Assembly: GCF_006974145.1 (NCBI RefSeq) | Contig: NZ_CP039456.1 | Location: 4,066,959 to 4,130,958, forward strand | Source of the DNA: Changchengzhania lutea | GTDB lineage: Bacteria; Bacteroidota; Bacteroidia; Flavobacteriales; Flavobacteriaceae | Direction of reading: 5' to 3' | DNA: 64,000 nt | Part shown: in pieces, positions 43,128 through 52,644 of the stretch | Layout of the letters: each line of letters starts with the position of its first letter | How positions within the stretch are numbered: position 1 is the stretch's first letter | Position numbers and translations under genes: made by a program | The notes under the pieces: model-generated | The model's input: only the letters and a program-made list of their open reading frames with translations | Told to the model about the DNA's origin: nothing | Database searches by the model: none

Positions 43128-43721
43128 TTAAGGTTTACGGCAATTATCAAGGAGTTGTTCATGAACTTTAAATACTTGATTTCTAGTGTCTTCAATATAG
43201 ATATTCTTAATGACAAAGTGAGACTTTTTTATTTTTTTTTCATCACTAAATTGATTACGCATAATGGCTTCAATCTTCTCTTCCGTAGTATTATCACGCT
43301 TCAACAGACGTTCCATTTTTAAATCCAAGGGTGCCACAACTGTGATAACATAATCACATTCTTGATCACCGCCATTTTCAAAAAGAATAGCGACCTCTTT
43401 GATAACATAAGGAAAACTCTGTTTGCTCACCCATTTTTTAAAATGCGAAGCCACTTTGGGGTGTACAATGGCGTTCATCTTGTCTAAGTAGGTTTTATCA
43501 TTAAAAATGAAATTGGCTATAAATGATTTGTTTAATTGATTGTCGATGTATGCGTATTCTCCAAATAGTTCAATCAATTTCCGCTTGATAACCTTTGATC
43601 TATTCATCAATTTTTTTGCTTCTTCATCTGCAATATAAACGGGCACTCCTAAAGCGATAAATGCTTTTGCAACCGTGGTTTTACCACTTCCTATGCCACC
43701 TGTTAAACCAACTATTTTCAT
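43128..43721 (-). CDS. coaE: Dephospho-CoA kinase
   Basis: This enzyme phosphorylates the 3'-hydroxyl of dephospho-CoA, the last CoA synthesis step. The 197-residue P-loop kinase opens MKIVGLTGGIGSGKTTVAK (Walker A at 8-16), has the VPVYIADEEAKKLM segment, LFENGGDQECDYVITVVAP and the closing RNQFSDEKKIKKSHFVIKN. Length is standard. Its ATG overlaps the YbbR stop by four bases. The order glycosyltransferase, YbbR, coaE is, as I recall, conserved in flavobacteria. Confidence 0.96.
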   Translation of the reverse strand: MKIVGLTGGIGSGKTTVAKAFIALGVPVYIADEEAKKLMNRSKVIKRKLIELFGEYAYIDNQLNKSFIANFIFNDKTYLDKMNAIVHPKVASHFKKWVSKQSFPYVIKEVAILFENGGDQECDYVITVVAPLDLKMERLLKRDNTTEEKIEAIMRNQFSDEKKIKKSHFVIKNIYIEDTRNQVFKVHEQLLDNCRKP

Positions 43722-44680
43722 TTTGAAATTATAAATTCGATACGCTGTTGATGCAATTTTACATTTTTCACTTGATCTGTTAGAGTATTCAATTCTGGTA
43801 CTAAAAAATTTTGGTTTTCAATAACCTTACTATAGTCACAAATAACCTCAAAATCTTTAACTGAAATCGTATTGAATGCACTTAAACTAACATAATAAGA
43901 AATATTCACTTCTTTTGGAAAGTACTTAATATCTATACCCTTGGGCACATTTACCACACTCACGGGAACTTTTAAGGTGCCTTCAGTAAATTTTTCAACA
44001 GTTGCGCTAACATTAATATTTTTTGTTGGAAATATTAAATCCTTATTGTTATCAGGTAAATTTAATTCTAAAATTTCGTTCAAATTTAATTTGACATCCC
44101 CTAAAACCAATTTTTTTGTAGCTATACTATCCATTTTAGAAACTAGTACCTTGGGCCCTATCACTTCCACAGAGTCTGGCTTGAGATTAAAATCACCAGT
44201 CATGTCATAACCGTTGCTAAATTCTATATCTGAAATTAGTATGACAGGAATTTTTTTAACCAGATTAACATCATACCTAAACACCAATGTATCAGGAAAA
44301 ATATTGAGCAATTCAATTTGCTTGTCAAACTGTGTGTTTTCTAAAAAAGATTTAGACTTACTCCAAACAAACATGGAGTCTTTTTTATTGACATCTTTAG
44401 AAAAGTCGACTACAATCTTGGGTTTGGAAAAATAGTATTTTAACCATTTGAACCCATGTGTTTTAAGGGTGACATTTAATCTTATGCTCGAATCGTTTAA
44501 TATGACGTTTTCTTGAGGCACATTAATTTTATCAATATCAAAAACCAATGTATTAGTATATTCTTTTGAAAGCTTCAAAAATATTAGAATGACAAATGCC
44601 GATACTAAGAAGAGAATAAATACATTGATTTTTCTATTCTTTATAGATGTAATAAGATTTGATTTTAGTTTTTTTATCAT
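43718..44680 (-). CDS. YbbR-like domain protein with N-terminal membrane anchor
   Basis: The 320-residue protein has one membrane helix near residues 18-36 (KINVFILFLVSAFVILIFLK) and an extracytoplasmic part of repeated beta-rich YbbR-like units (about 45-310). YbbR/CdaR-type domains accompany diadenylate cyclase in Firmicutes. No such enzyme is in this window, so a different role is expected. It overlaps both neighbours by four bases: the glycosyltransferase stop and the coaE start. The role is unknown. Envelope function is inferred from topology. Confidence 0.85.
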   Translation of the reverse strand: MIKKLKSNLITSIKNRKINVFILFLVSAFVILIFLKLSKEYTNTLVFDIDKINVPQENVILNDSSIRLNVTLKTHGFKWLKYYFSKPKIVVDFSKDVNKKDSMFVWSKSKSFLENTQFDKQIELLNIFPDTLVFRYDVNLVKKIPVILISDIEFSNGYDMTGDFNLKPDSVEVIGPKVLVSKMDSIATKKLVLGDVKLNLNEILELNLPDNNKDLIFPTKNINVSATVEKFTEGTLKVPVSVVNVPKGIDIKYFPKEVNISYYVSLSAFNTISVKDFEVICDYSKVIENQNFLVPELNTLTDQVKNVKLHQQRIEFIISK

Positions 44681-45684
44681 TTTTGCTTAAAAAATAATTC
44701 TGAAAAATAGATTTGTGGTTCTTTCTGAAAAATGTTCAATACTAGATGGGACTTCATGAAGCCATAGCCGTAACCAAAAAATTGAATTATTATAGCCCAT
44801 ACTGCCAATAACGACACCTTGATGCTTTTTGTTTTTAATAACGCTAAAAAAAATGCAACTACAAAATACAAAGTATACATGACTAGCGGCCATTTAAAAC
44901 CAATAAAAAATAATACCACAGAAGTTAGCAACCCTAGTGCAAATAACGTAGGGAACCAGTAGGTTATCTTTTTCGTTTGTGGATGCCATTGATTCAATAT
45001 AGGTCGTACCATACCAAACTTGGTAACTTGCTCATAAAATTTTCGCCAAGATATGCGCCTTTTATGGTATACAAATGCTTTAGGAATTAATTTGGTTTCG
45101 AATCCTAAATCCCAAAGTCTGATTGATAAATCCGGATCTTCGCCAGGATGAATCAACCCAAAGCCACCAGATGCTAAAAAAGCCTTTTTAGAGAGTCCCA
45201 TATTAAAACTTCTGGGTTGAAATTTATCAACACTGTTCTTATTTCCTCTAATTCCGCCTGTGGTGATAAAAGAGGTCATGGTAAAGTCTATAGCCTTTTG
45301 AAGCGGTGTAAAGGATGCATGAGCAGCGTCAGGGCCACCATAACAATCAACGTAAACGGTTTTTAAATTTTCATTAACTTCATTTAAATAGTGTTCAGGT
45401 AGAATACAATCGGAATCTAAAATAATAAAGTAGTTGCCTTTAGCATGCTTCATTCCAAAATTCCTGGAATCTCCTGGACCTGTATTCTCTTTAAAAAAAT
45501 AAGATATATTCAAGTAGTTGGAAAAAGAATCTGCTACAGCCTTTGAAGTTTCCTTAGAACCATCTTCAACAATAACTATTTCATATTTCAAACCCGTTTG
45601 TAAATCATTAAAACTTTGCAAAAGCTCACGAATTTCTTCTGGACGATTATAAACTGGAATTATAAAAGAAAACTCTAAATGCAT
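44677..45684 (-). CDS. Family 2 glycosyltransferase with C-terminal membrane segments
   Basis: This 335-residue GT2 enzyme has an N-terminal GT-A domain (about 1-235) with FSFIIPVYNRPEEIRELLQS, IVIVEDGSKETS, FIILDSDCILP (DxD) and GGFGLIHPGEDPDLSIRLWDLGF (ED motif). Two to three hydrophobic helices at about 240-320 likely anchor it in the inner membrane. The acceptor may be a lipid-linked sugar, but no glycan gene cluster surrounds it. It is the first gene of the run glycosyltransferase, YbbR, coaE. A terminator lies upstream, after fabI. Confidence 0.9.
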   Translation of the reverse strand: MHLEFSFIIPVYNRPEEIRELLQSFNDLQTGLKYEIVIVEDGSKETSKAVADSFSNYLNISYFFKENTGPGDSRNFGMKHAKGNYFIILDSDCILPEHYLNEVNENLKTVYVDCYGGPDAAHASFTPLQKAIDFTMTSFITTGGIRGNKNSVDKFQPRSFNMGLSKKAFLASGGFGLIHPGEDPDLSIRLWDLGFETKLIPKAFVYHKRRISWRKFYEQVTKFGMVRPILNQWHPQTKKITYWFPTLFALGLLTSVVLFFIGFKWPLVMYTLYFVVAFFLALLKTKSIKVSLLAVWAIIIQFFGYGYGFMKSHLVLNIFQKEPQIYFSELFFKQK

Positions 45685-45708
45685 ATCACAAATGTAACCA
45701 ATCCTAAT

Positions 45709-45733
45709 AAAAAAGCCACCTCAAAAAGGTGGC
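45709..45733 (-). terminator. Rho-independent terminator after fabI
   Basis: GCCACCT and AGGTGGC (45715-45721 with 45727-45733) form a perfect stem with a five-base loop. On the minus strand it is followed by six T. It lies 25 bases past the fabI stop. Confidence 0.85.
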
Positions 45734-45758
45734 CGTTACTATTATCTTAAATTAGATT

Positions 45759-46574
45759 TTATTCTTTTGTAAAGGTATCCATAACTTGGTCGCTAACACC
45801 CATATTGCTAAATCCACCATCGTTATAGAGGTTTTGCAAGGTTACGCGTTTCGTTAAATCACTAAACAAAGACACTGTGTAATTAGCACAGTCCAAAGCT
45901 GTAGCATTACCAAGTGGCGACATTTTATCGGCATATGCGATAAAACCATTAAATCCTTTTACGCCACTACCTGCGGTTGTTGGCGTTGGCGATTGCGAAA
46001 TAGTATTCACTCTCACCTTTTTATCACGCCCAAAGAAATACCCAAAGCTACGTGCAATACTTTCTAAATAGGCTTTATTATCGGCCATATCATTATAATC
46101 AGGGAATACGCGTTGTGCAGCCATATAAGTTAATGCCACTATACTTCCCCATTCATTCATAGCATCTGCTTTATAAAGCGTTTGCATGACTTTATGAAAA
46201 GACATAGCGGAAACATCCGTTCCTTTTTGTGTCCAATCATAGTTTTGATCGGTATAATGCTTCCCTTTCCTAACGTTAATAGACATGCCTATAGAGTGCA
46301 ACACAAAATCAATTTTTCCGCCAAGAATTTCCATGGATTGCTCGACTAAATTCTTTAAATCCTCTTCGGAAGTCGCATCGGCAGGAATAATTTGAGAGCC
46401 TGTTTTTTCAGCCAGCTCATTTATCTGTCCCATTCTCATGGCCACTGGCGCATTTGTTAATACAAATTGGCCACCTTCTTCATGAACACGTTCAGCAGTT
46501 TTCCAAGCGATTGAATTAGAATCCAATGCTCCAAAAATAATTCCCTTTTTTCCTCTTAATAAATTATATGACAT
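45759..46574 (-). CDS. fabI: Enoyl-[acyl-carrier-protein] reductase (NADH) FabI
   Basis: This enzyme reduces enoyl-ACP in the last step of fatty acid elongation. The 271-residue SDR protein has IIFGALDSNSIAWKTAERV (cofactor loop), VLHSIGMS, LTYMAAQRVFPDYNDMADNK with the Tyr-x6-Lys-type pair of FabI, and VRVNTISQSPTPTTAGSGV. Length and motifs match FabI. The ATG at 46572-46574 was preferred over one 36 bp upstream that begins inside a hairpin repeat. It is a single gene with a terminator. Confidence 0.95.
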   Translation of the reverse strand: MSYNLLRGKKGIIFGALDSNSIAWKTAERVHEEGGQFVLTNAPVAMRMGQINELAEKTGSQIIPADATSEEDLKNLVEQSMEILGGKIDFVLHSIGMSINVRKGKHYTDQNYDWTQKGTDVSAMSFHKVMQTLYKADAMNEWGSIVALTYMAAQRVFPDYNDMADNKAYLESIARSFGYFFGRDKKVRVNTISQSPTPTTAGSGVKGFNGFIAYADKMSPLGNATALDCANYTVSLFSDLTKRVTLQNLYNDGGFSNMGVSDQVMDTFTKE

Positions 46575-46597
46575 ATTTGGTTGGTTTGTTCCCCTTT

Positions 46598-46626
46598 GTC
46601 CTGCGGACATTTCTCCAAAGGAGAAA
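46598..46626. repeat. Tandem hairpins upstream of fabI
   Basis: Two adjacent stems, GTCC/GGAC (46598-46601 with 46605-46608) and TTTCTCC/GGAGAAA (46610-46616 with 46620-46626), each have a three-base loop. The layout recalls the second stem of the repeats at 13673 and 36330 (three-base CAA or AAA loop) but the primary sequence differs. It lies in the fabI 5' region, so it could influence the leader. Confidence 0.5.
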
Positions 46627-46698
46627 ATTATAGGTTTATTAATTTATGGCTCAAAAATACTAAACTTTTAAACTCTATCTTTTAAAGTTTTAGTTTTT

Positions 46699-48351
46699 TT
46701 AATTAAGCAATTCTTTAGCATGAGCAATAGCAGATGATGACATCTCTATACCACCCAACATTTGTGCAATCTCTACAATGCGTTCATCATGGTTTAATTT
46801 TATCAGATTCGTTTGCGTAACCTCATTTACATCTTCCTTGAAAACCTTGAAATGTGAATGCCCTTTCGCTGCAATTTGAGGCAAGTGTGTAATTGAAAAC
46901 ACCTGCATGGTTTTACTCATTTGCAACATAATATCACCCATTTTATTGGATATCTCTCCAGAAACTCCCGTATCAATTTCATCAAACATAATTGTTGGCA
47001 ACTGCATGTAATTAGATAATACGGATTTAATAGCTAGCATAATTCGTGATAACTCGCCACCAGAAGCAGCTTTTTTCAATTCGTTAAAACTGCCCCCTTT
47101 ATTTGCTGAAAACAGAAAAGACAACGCATCTTTTCCATTGGCAAAAAACGTTTTACTGTATTCGGCTTCTATTTTAAATTGCGCGTTTGGCATACCTAAA
47201 CTTGCTAATAGGATTTCAAGTTGCGATTTTAATTTTGGAATAGCCACGATTCTATTGTCATGAATGACTTCAGAAATACCATCAAGTATTTTTGTTTGGG
47301 CATCAATCTCGTTCTGTTTTTTCTGAATGGTATCGTCTAAATTTTCAGTAAAAGATACTTTTTCTTCCAATTCCGTCTGAATCTTTAGCAATTCTGAGAT
47401 ATCTGAAGCCACATGTTTTTGCATCAAATTATAAATCACTTTAAGTTTAGCATCTACATCTTCCAGTCTTGAAGGGTTTGCTTCTACATCGTCTTGCAAA
47501 TTTTCAATCTCCCCAAATATATCATCCATTTCAATGAGACTACTATTTACTCGATTATAAATATCATCGTATTTAGCGGAAAATCCAGCTAACTTTTGAA
47601 GGCTGTTTTTTAATGCTGTCATGGTTGGCAAAACACCAATCTGTTCGGCGTTTAATAGCTCGTAAGATTCTAACAACTTCTCCTTAATCCCTTCAATGTT
47701 ATTTAAGGTTTCATATTCATCTTCTAAAAATTTCAACTCACCATCAACCAAATTCGCCTCTAATAATTCTTTCAACAAAAATGAATGGTAATCGTGTTCT
47801 TTTATGGCTTCTGCCTGAAAACTTACAAGCTCGCTATATTCTTTTTCAAGCGTTTTGAATTGCTTGAGTTCTTTTTTATACTTGTGAAGTGACTCCTCAT
47901 TATTGGCTAAAGCATCAATAATTTGAAATTGAAAGTCATTATTGGTAAGTTGCAAGGTTTGATGTTGGGAATGAATATCGATCAATCGTTCACCAAGATT
48001 TTGTAAGCTCGATAAGTTTACTGGAGAGTCATTTACAAAGGCACGTGACTTACCTGAAGGTAGAATTTCCCGTCTAATAATGGTTTGATCATCATAATCA
48101 AAATCTTCATCTTTAAACAAGGCCTGAAGCTTATAATTAGATACATTGAAAACCGCTTCAACAATACATTTTTGGGTATTGTCCTTTAAGCTACTCAAGT
48201 CAGCACGCTTACCAAGAATTAGTGATAAACCTCCTAAAAGAATAGATTTACCAGCTCCAGTTTCCCCGGTAATTATAGATAAGCCATCATTGAAATCGAC
48301 TTGAAGCTGATCAATTAGGGCGTAATTTTTTATAGATAATGATGTTAGCAT
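46699..48351 (-). CDS. recN: DNA repair protein RecN
   Basis: The 550-residue SMC-like ATPase opens MLTSLSIKNYALIDQLQVDF with Walker A GETGAGKSILL (about 29-40), a central coiled coil (about 155-380) and a C-terminal ABC half with ASGGELSRIMLAIKSVL, MFDEIDTGVSG and ITHLPQIAAKGHSHFKVFK. These are RecN hallmarks. It acts in the early response to double-strand breaks. It sits between fabI and DUF4835 in a run of leftward genes with intergenic gaps of 50-125 bp. Confidence 0.95.
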   Translation of the reverse strand: MLTSLSIKNYALIDQLQVDFNDGLSIITGETGAGKSILLGGLSLILGKRADLSSLKDNTQKCIVEAVFNVSNYKLQALFKDEDFDYDDQTIIRREILPSGKSRAFVNDSPVNLSSLQNLGERLIDIHSQHQTLQLTNNDFQFQIIDALANNEESLHKYKKELKQFKTLEKEYSELVSFQAEAIKEHDYHSFLLKELLEANLVDGELKFLEDEYETLNNIEGIKEKLLESYELLNAEQIGVLPTMTALKNSLQKLAGFSAKYDDIYNRVNSSLIEMDDIFGEIENLQDDVEANPSRLEDVDAKLKVIYNLMQKHVASDISELLKIQTELEEKVSFTENLDDTIQKKQNEIDAQTKILDGISEVIHDNRIVAIPKLKSQLEILLASLGMPNAQFKIEAEYSKTFFANGKDALSFLFSANKGGSFNELKKAASGGELSRIMLAIKSVLSNYMQLPTIMFDEIDTGVSGEISNKMGDIMLQMSKTMQVFSITHLPQIAAKGHSHFKVFKEDVNEVTQTNLIKLNHDERIVEIAQMLGGIEMSSSAIAHAKELLN

Positions 48352-48400
48352 GGTTCAGTTTTCGGTTTGCAGTATTCATTCATCCATCATCACTTTCTAT

Positions 48401-49288
48401 CTAAAATTTGATATTTTGCCATTTGCTGTTATGCATGGGCGCCACCTTTTGAAGTGTTTCCTTTACACTGGCAATGTTCACATTGGGACCATCGCTGAAT
48501 ATATCCTCTATCTCATCAGATTTTGCATCAAAAAATGTGCGCAATAAAAACGAATTGGGCCGTCTACTGTTCATGGCTTGAAACTGATTTAAGGACGCTG
48601 CTATTTGTTCTTTGCCTTCTTTAGGATTGGCACTCATCACATCTAAACCCTCTCGATGATAATCGTACATCACACTTCTAAACTCCTTAAACGTTGGTGA
48701 TAAAATATTATCTATCAGGGCAAACCTACTTTGTAATCCGTCCTCTAATTTCCAACCTTGAAAATTGCCTTGCTGCGAGTAATTGGTAATCACCTGCGCT
48801 TTTTTATAATAGGGGTCGCCTCCATTTTCGGCAAACGAATCAGCATCCAATGCTAAAACCATATAGACGTGAAAGGCTAAAACCGATACCAAATTCGACT
48901 CAAACTGATTGGGGTTAAATATTAAATTCTGAAATTCCAAATATCTAAAGTTGAAATCCTTATCGTTAAAATTATAAATGGGTGTACTGTAAGAAGAGCC
49001 GTAAACCGGTCTGGAAGATTGTACTTGAATAGAGGCTTGGAAAGATTCACCGCTATAACCAACAACATTAATCACCATATTACAGTCAATGCGTTCTTGG
49101 GCACTAAATGTTTTATCCGCCCATTTTGTGTTGTTGATAAATTCCGTAAGTTGTTTTTCTAATGTCTTAAAAATGGGAAAATTCTCATTCCCTGTTTGTT
49201 GGGCATCGACAACCACATTACAATTTAATTCTTGTGCAGATGCAAAAACACTTAAAAAACAGACTATAACAACAACAATTTTATGCAT
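48401..49288 (-). CDS. DUF4835 family secreted protein
   Basis: This 295-residue protein has a signal peptide (about residues 1-18, ending FASAQ). The start of the mature part, ELNCNVVVDAQQTG, and ERIDCNMVINVVGYSGESFQASIQVQSSRPVYGSSY match the DUF4835 family, known to me only from Bacteroidota. Function is unknown. It is expected in the periplasm or at the outer membrane. Its start overlaps the coaBC stop by eight bases, so it is coupled to that gene, which may indicate only genome compaction. Confidence 0.88.
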   Translation of the reverse strand: MHKIVVVIVCFLSVFASAQELNCNVVVDAQQTGNENFPIFKTLEKQLTEFINNTKWADKTFSAQERIDCNMVINVVGYSGESFQASIQVQSSRPVYGSSYSTPIYNFNDKDFNFRYLEFQNLIFNPNQFESNLVSVLAFHVYMVLALDADSFAENGGDPYYKKAQVITNYSQQGNFQGWKLEDGLQSRFALIDNILSPTFKEFRSVMYDYHREGLDVMSANPKEGKEQIAASLNQFQAMNSRRPNSFLLRTFFDAKSDEIEDIFSDGPNVNIASVKETLQKVAPMHNSKWQNIKF

Positions 49289-50492
49289 GAATTTCGTTTA
49301 TAATTTTATCTAATAAGTCTTTAGCAACGTCTGCTTTAGATTTTAAAGGGAACGCCATTACATTGTCATCCGCATCAATAAAAGTCACCTTGTTGGTATC
49401 ACTTTTAAAACCGGCGCCTTTATCATTTAACGAATTTAAAACAATTAAATTTAAATGTTTTCTTTTAAGTTTATCCTTTGCATTTTCAAGCTCATTATTT
49501 GTCTCTAGCGCGAAACCTACCAAATATTGATTTGTTTTAATTTTTCCTAATGATTGTAATATATCCTTTGTTTTCTCCAATTCTAATCTTAACGTTGAAG
49601 CGGACTTTTTTATTTTCTCAGTAGATACTTCTTTGGGTTTAAAATCGGCTACTGCTGCGGACAGGATTGCAATATCCATATCGTTAAAATACGTATGACA
49701 TGCTTGATACATCTCTTCTGCACTGGTTACAGGAATCAGATTTATAAGACTGTGCGTGACCTTTTGATGTGTTGGCCCGGTAACTAAAAAAACCTCAGCA
49801 CCCAAATTGGCAGATGCTTTAGCTATTTCAAATCCCATTTTACCACTGGAATGATTGCCAATAAAGCGCACAGGATCTATAGCTTCATGTGTTGGTCCAG
49901 CAGTGATTAAAACTTTTTTTCCGCGAAGCGCTAATGCATCTAATATATCATTTTCAATGAATGTGAGAATGTCTTCAGGTTCCGCCATGCGCCCCTCTCC
50001 TACTAAACCGCTGGCTAATTCTCCACTTGTTGCAGGAATCATAATATTACCAAAAGCTTTAAGCTTTTCGAACGACTGTAAGGTAGATGGGTGTTTGTAC
50101 ATATCCAAATCCATAGTCGGTGCAAAATAGACCGGACATTTTGCGGATAGATAAGTTGCCAAAAGCAGATTATCACACACGCCATTAGCCATTTTTGATA
50201 AGGTATTTGCTGTGGCTGGAGCAATAATAAATAAATCTGCCCAAAGCCCTAAATCGACATGGTTGTTCCACACGGCGTTATCATCTTCTTCATTTACAAA
50301 AGAAGAATACACTGGGTTTTTTGATAATGTAGATAAGGTTAATGGGGTTATAAAATCTTTTGAAGACGGTGTCATCACGACTTTAACGGTGGCACCAGAT
50401 TTTATAAATAAACGTACTAAGGAAGCAGTTTTATAAGCGGCAATACCAGCACTAATACCTAATAGTATGTTCTTGCCGCATAGAATACTCAT
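49281..50492 (-). CDS. coaBC: Bifunctional phosphopantothenoylcysteine decarboxylase/phosphopantothenate-cysteine ligase
   Basis: This enzyme carries out two consecutive CoA synthesis steps. The 403-residue protein has a CoaC flavoprotein domain (1-180: GISAGIAAYKTASLVRL, WNNHVDLGLWADLFIIAPATANT with the catalytic His) and a CoaB ligase domain (190-403: KVLITAGPTHEAIDPVRFIGNHSSG and KIKKSASTLRLELEKTKDIL). All main signatures are intact. It follows the omega gene by 15 bp and overlaps DUF4835. Confidence 0.95.
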   Translation of the reverse strand: MSILCGKNILLGISAGIAAYKTASLVRLFIKSGATVKVVMTPSSKDFITPLTLSTLSKNPVYSSFVNEEDDNAVWNNHVDLGLWADLFIIAPATANTLSKMANGVCDNLLLATYLSAKCPVYFAPTMDLDMYKHPSTLQSFEKLKAFGNIMIPATSGELASGLVGEGRMAEPEDILTFIENDILDALALRGKKVLITAGPTHEAIDPVRFIGNHSSGKMGFEIAKASANLGAEVFLVTGPTHQKVTHSLINLIPVTSAEEMYQACHTYFNDMDIAILSAAVADFKPKEVSTEKIKKSASTLRLELEKTKDILQSLGKIKTNQYLVGFALETNNELENAKDKLKRKHLNLIVLNSLNDKGAGFKSDTNKVTFIDADDNVMAFPLKSKADVAKDLLDKIINEIHA

Positions 50493-50507
50493 AAAAGAAA
50501 TTAAAAA

Positions 50508-50837
50508 TTATTCCTGAGAATCTTCCTCAGTATTTCTAAAATATATTTTATCTGTTAACCATTCTTGAACGGCTAATGCATGAGGTTTTGGCAATTTTTC
50601 GTAAAATTTAGATACCTCAATTTGCTCTTTGTTTTCAAAGATTTCTTCAAGACTATCATTGTAAGTTGCAAATTCTTCTAACTTATCAATGAGTTCTCTT
50701 TTTATCTCTGTGTTAATTTGATCTGCACGTCTTGCGATGATGGAAATTGACTCATAGATGTTTTCTGTAGGCTCATCAATTTGATTTCTATCGTAAGTTA
50801 CTGTATTAACAGGAGCATTGGTTTTCTTTAAATCCAT
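50508..50837 (-). CDS. rpoZ: RNA polymerase omega-like subunit (Bacteroidota form)
   Basis: This 109-residue helical protein contains NIYESISIIARRADQINTEI (about 27-46), which resembles the omega signature (RxxQL-type helix), and ends in an acidic tail. In flavobacteria this gene between bamD and coaBC is annotated as DNA-directed RNA polymerase omega, which I recall and rely on here. Omega helps assemble beta-prime. The protein is longer than the E. coli protein (91 residues), with an extra C-terminal part. Confidence 0.8.
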   Translation of the reverse strand: MDLKKTNAPVNTVTYDRNQIDEPTENIYESISIIARRADQINTEIKRELIDKLEEFATYNDSLEEIFENKEQIEVSKFYEKLPKPHALAVQEWLTDKIYFRNTEEDSQE

Positions 50838-50849
50838 TCTTATTGTTAT

Positions 50850-51650
50850 TTAACTTTTTATGCTATAATTTTTTAATTCTTCATCTAATTGTAAAGCCAT
50901 GTTATCTGCGTCGTTGATATATTCAGAATTTACATAGGCTTTTTTGAATGCTTCATAATATTCTTTAGCATCTTTTAGACGTTTTTCCTTTTTATATTCC
51001 ACACTGTTGGTTGCTAGATTAAAAGCAGAATCTAATCTGTAAAACAATGCGTGTTCTCTTAATGAGGACCCTGGGAATTCATAAATAAAATTATCAAACG
51101 ATTTAATTGAAGCTTGATAATCTGATATATGATTGTATTGCTTAGCTATTTCATATGCTTTTTTCTCCAACTTAAAATCAAGCTCTTTAACCAATGTATT
51201 GGCCTCGGAAATATACTCTGATTTTGGGAAATCATTTATAAAAACCTGAAGCTTTTCTATGGCATCTTTAGTTTCCGTTTGATCCTTAGTGTAAACCGGA
51301 GATAACATATAATAACTTTTAGCGCCTAAAAAAGAGGCTTCTTCCAGTTTCTCACTTTTAGGATAACTTGATGCAAAACGCTCAAACTGATACCCTGCAA
51401 CATAAAAGTCTCCCATTTTGTAAAAGGAGTTTGAATATAAAAACATCAACTTTTCTGCTTGCGGCTTCCCTCTGTATTCTGGAACTATTTGTGCAAAAAG
51501 CTTATTGGCCTTTGCATACTTACCTTGAGTGTAAAGTGTATCGCCCATTTTAAATTTTGTAGCTATATCTTCAGACTTCAAGGCCTTTTGATATTCACTA
51601 CACGAACTAAAAACAGCTAAAACAATTAATAAATATAAAAACTTCTTCAT
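50850..51650 (-). CDS. bamD: Outer membrane protein assembly factor BamD
   Basis: The 266-residue lipoprotein (lipobox Cys17 in VFSSCSEY) has tandem TPR-like helices (about 30-250): LYTQGKYAKANKLFAQIV, AGYQFERFASSYPKS and KLQVFINDFPKSEYISEA. These match BamD/YfiO, an essential member of the BAM complex that folds beta-barrels into the outer membrane. It is located on the periplasmic face. It is followed by the omega gene 12 bp later. A -7 box lies at 51668-51675. Confidence 0.92.
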   Translation of the reverse strand: MKKFLYLLIVLAVFSSCSEYQKALKSEDIATKFKMGDTLYTQGKYAKANKLFAQIVPEYRGKPQAEKLMFLYSNSFYKMGDFYVAGYQFERFASSYPKSEKLEEASFLGAKSYYMLSPVYTKDQTETKDAIEKLQVFINDFPKSEYISEANTLVKELDFKLEKKAYEIAKQYNHISDYQASIKSFDNFIYEFPGSSLREHALFYRLDSAFNLATNSVEYKKEKRLKDAKEYYEAFKKAYVNSEYINDADNMALQLDEELKNYSIKS

Positions 51651-51667
51651 AGGTTTTAAACAGGACG

Positions 51668-51675
51668 CAAAATTA
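51668..51675 (-). promoter_or_regulatory. Bacteroidota -7 box upstream of bamD
   Basis: On the minus strand TAATTTTG matches TAnnTTTG, 17 bp before the bamD ATG. It suggests that bamD starts its own transcript separate from dapA. No clear -33 TTG is seen. Confidence 0.4.
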
Positions 51676-51765
51676 AGCTATTAATATGGATTTTAAAAAT
51701 ATTATTTCGATGCTAAAATAACCGCAAAATCACAGTCGTAATAAGGTTTAAGTAATATTTAACAC

Positions 51766-52644
51766 CTAATAGTTATTTACAAAATCTTTAATTTTTTGTT
51801 CTAAAGGATTTGAAGCAGGCACTAATGGCAATCTAACGGTATCACCACACAGGTCTAATGCTGCGAAAACCGCTTTAATGCCCGCTGGATTATTCTCTTC
51901 AAAAATTAAGCTGATAACTTCCATTAATTTGAAGTGCAACACATACGACGCTTTGGCATTTCCTTCTAACCCTAATCGAATCATGTTTGAAAAATCTTTA
52001 GGAAAAGCTTGACCAATAACTGAAATTACTCCTGCACCTCCAGCCAAAACAATGCCTAAAGCCAAATCATCATCTCCAGAAATGATTAAGAAATCTTCTG
52101 GTTTGTTTTTTATTAATTCTAAATATTGAGCGACATTATTTCCTGCTTCTTTAACGGCAATGATATTCTGAAAATCATTTGCGAGTCTTAAAACCGTATC
52201 GGGGGCCATATTTTTAGACGTTCGTCCAGGGACGTTGTATAAAATTATATCAATTGGCGAAACCTCAGAAATAGCTTTAAAATGTTGGTACATCCCTTCC
52301 TGTGTAGGTTTGCTGTAATATGGCGCAACAGACAGAATAGCATCTATTACACTTAAATCGGTCGATTTTATCTCTTCTATAACAGCGGCTGTATTATTAC
52401 CTCCAATTCCTAAAACCATGGGCAACCGACCATTATTTGTTTCAGAAATGGTTTTTATAATAGCCTTTTTTTCTTGCTTGGTAATGGTTACACTCTCTCC
52501 TGTTGTTCCGCAAATCACTAAATAATCTGTACCATTTTCAATATTAAAATTAACAATGTTTGCTAAAGCCTTATGGTCTATACTAAAATCTGATTTAAAA
52601 GGCGTCACCAACGCTACGCCAGTTCCAAAAAACTTACTTTTCAT
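51766..52644 (-). CDS. dapA: 4-hydroxy-tetrahydrodipicolinate synthase
   Basis: This enzyme condenses pyruvate with aspartate semialdehyde in the lysine/diaminopimelate pathway. The 292-residue TIM barrel has [27 protein letters not shown] (Thr pair), [10 protein letters not shown] (Tyr) and [10 protein letters not shown] (Schiff-base Lys). All active-site residues are present. Its start overlaps the end of the DUF6913 gene by 11 bases, a sign of coupling. bamD follows 115 bp later. Confidence 0.96.
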   Translation of the reverse strand: MKSKFFGTGVALVTPFKSDFSIDHKALANIVNFNIENGTDYLVICGTTGESVTITKQEKKAIIKTISETNNGRLPMVLGIGGNNTAAVIEEIKSTDLSVIDAILSVAPYYSKPTQEGMYQHFKAISEVSPIDIILYNVPGRTSKNMAPDTVLRLANDFQNIIAVKEAGNNVAQYLELIKNKPEDFLIISGDDDLALGIVLAGGAGVISVIGQAFPKDFSNMIRLGLEGNAKASYVLHFKLMEVISLIFEENNPAGIKAVFAALDLCGDTVRLPLVPASNPLEQKIKDFVNNY

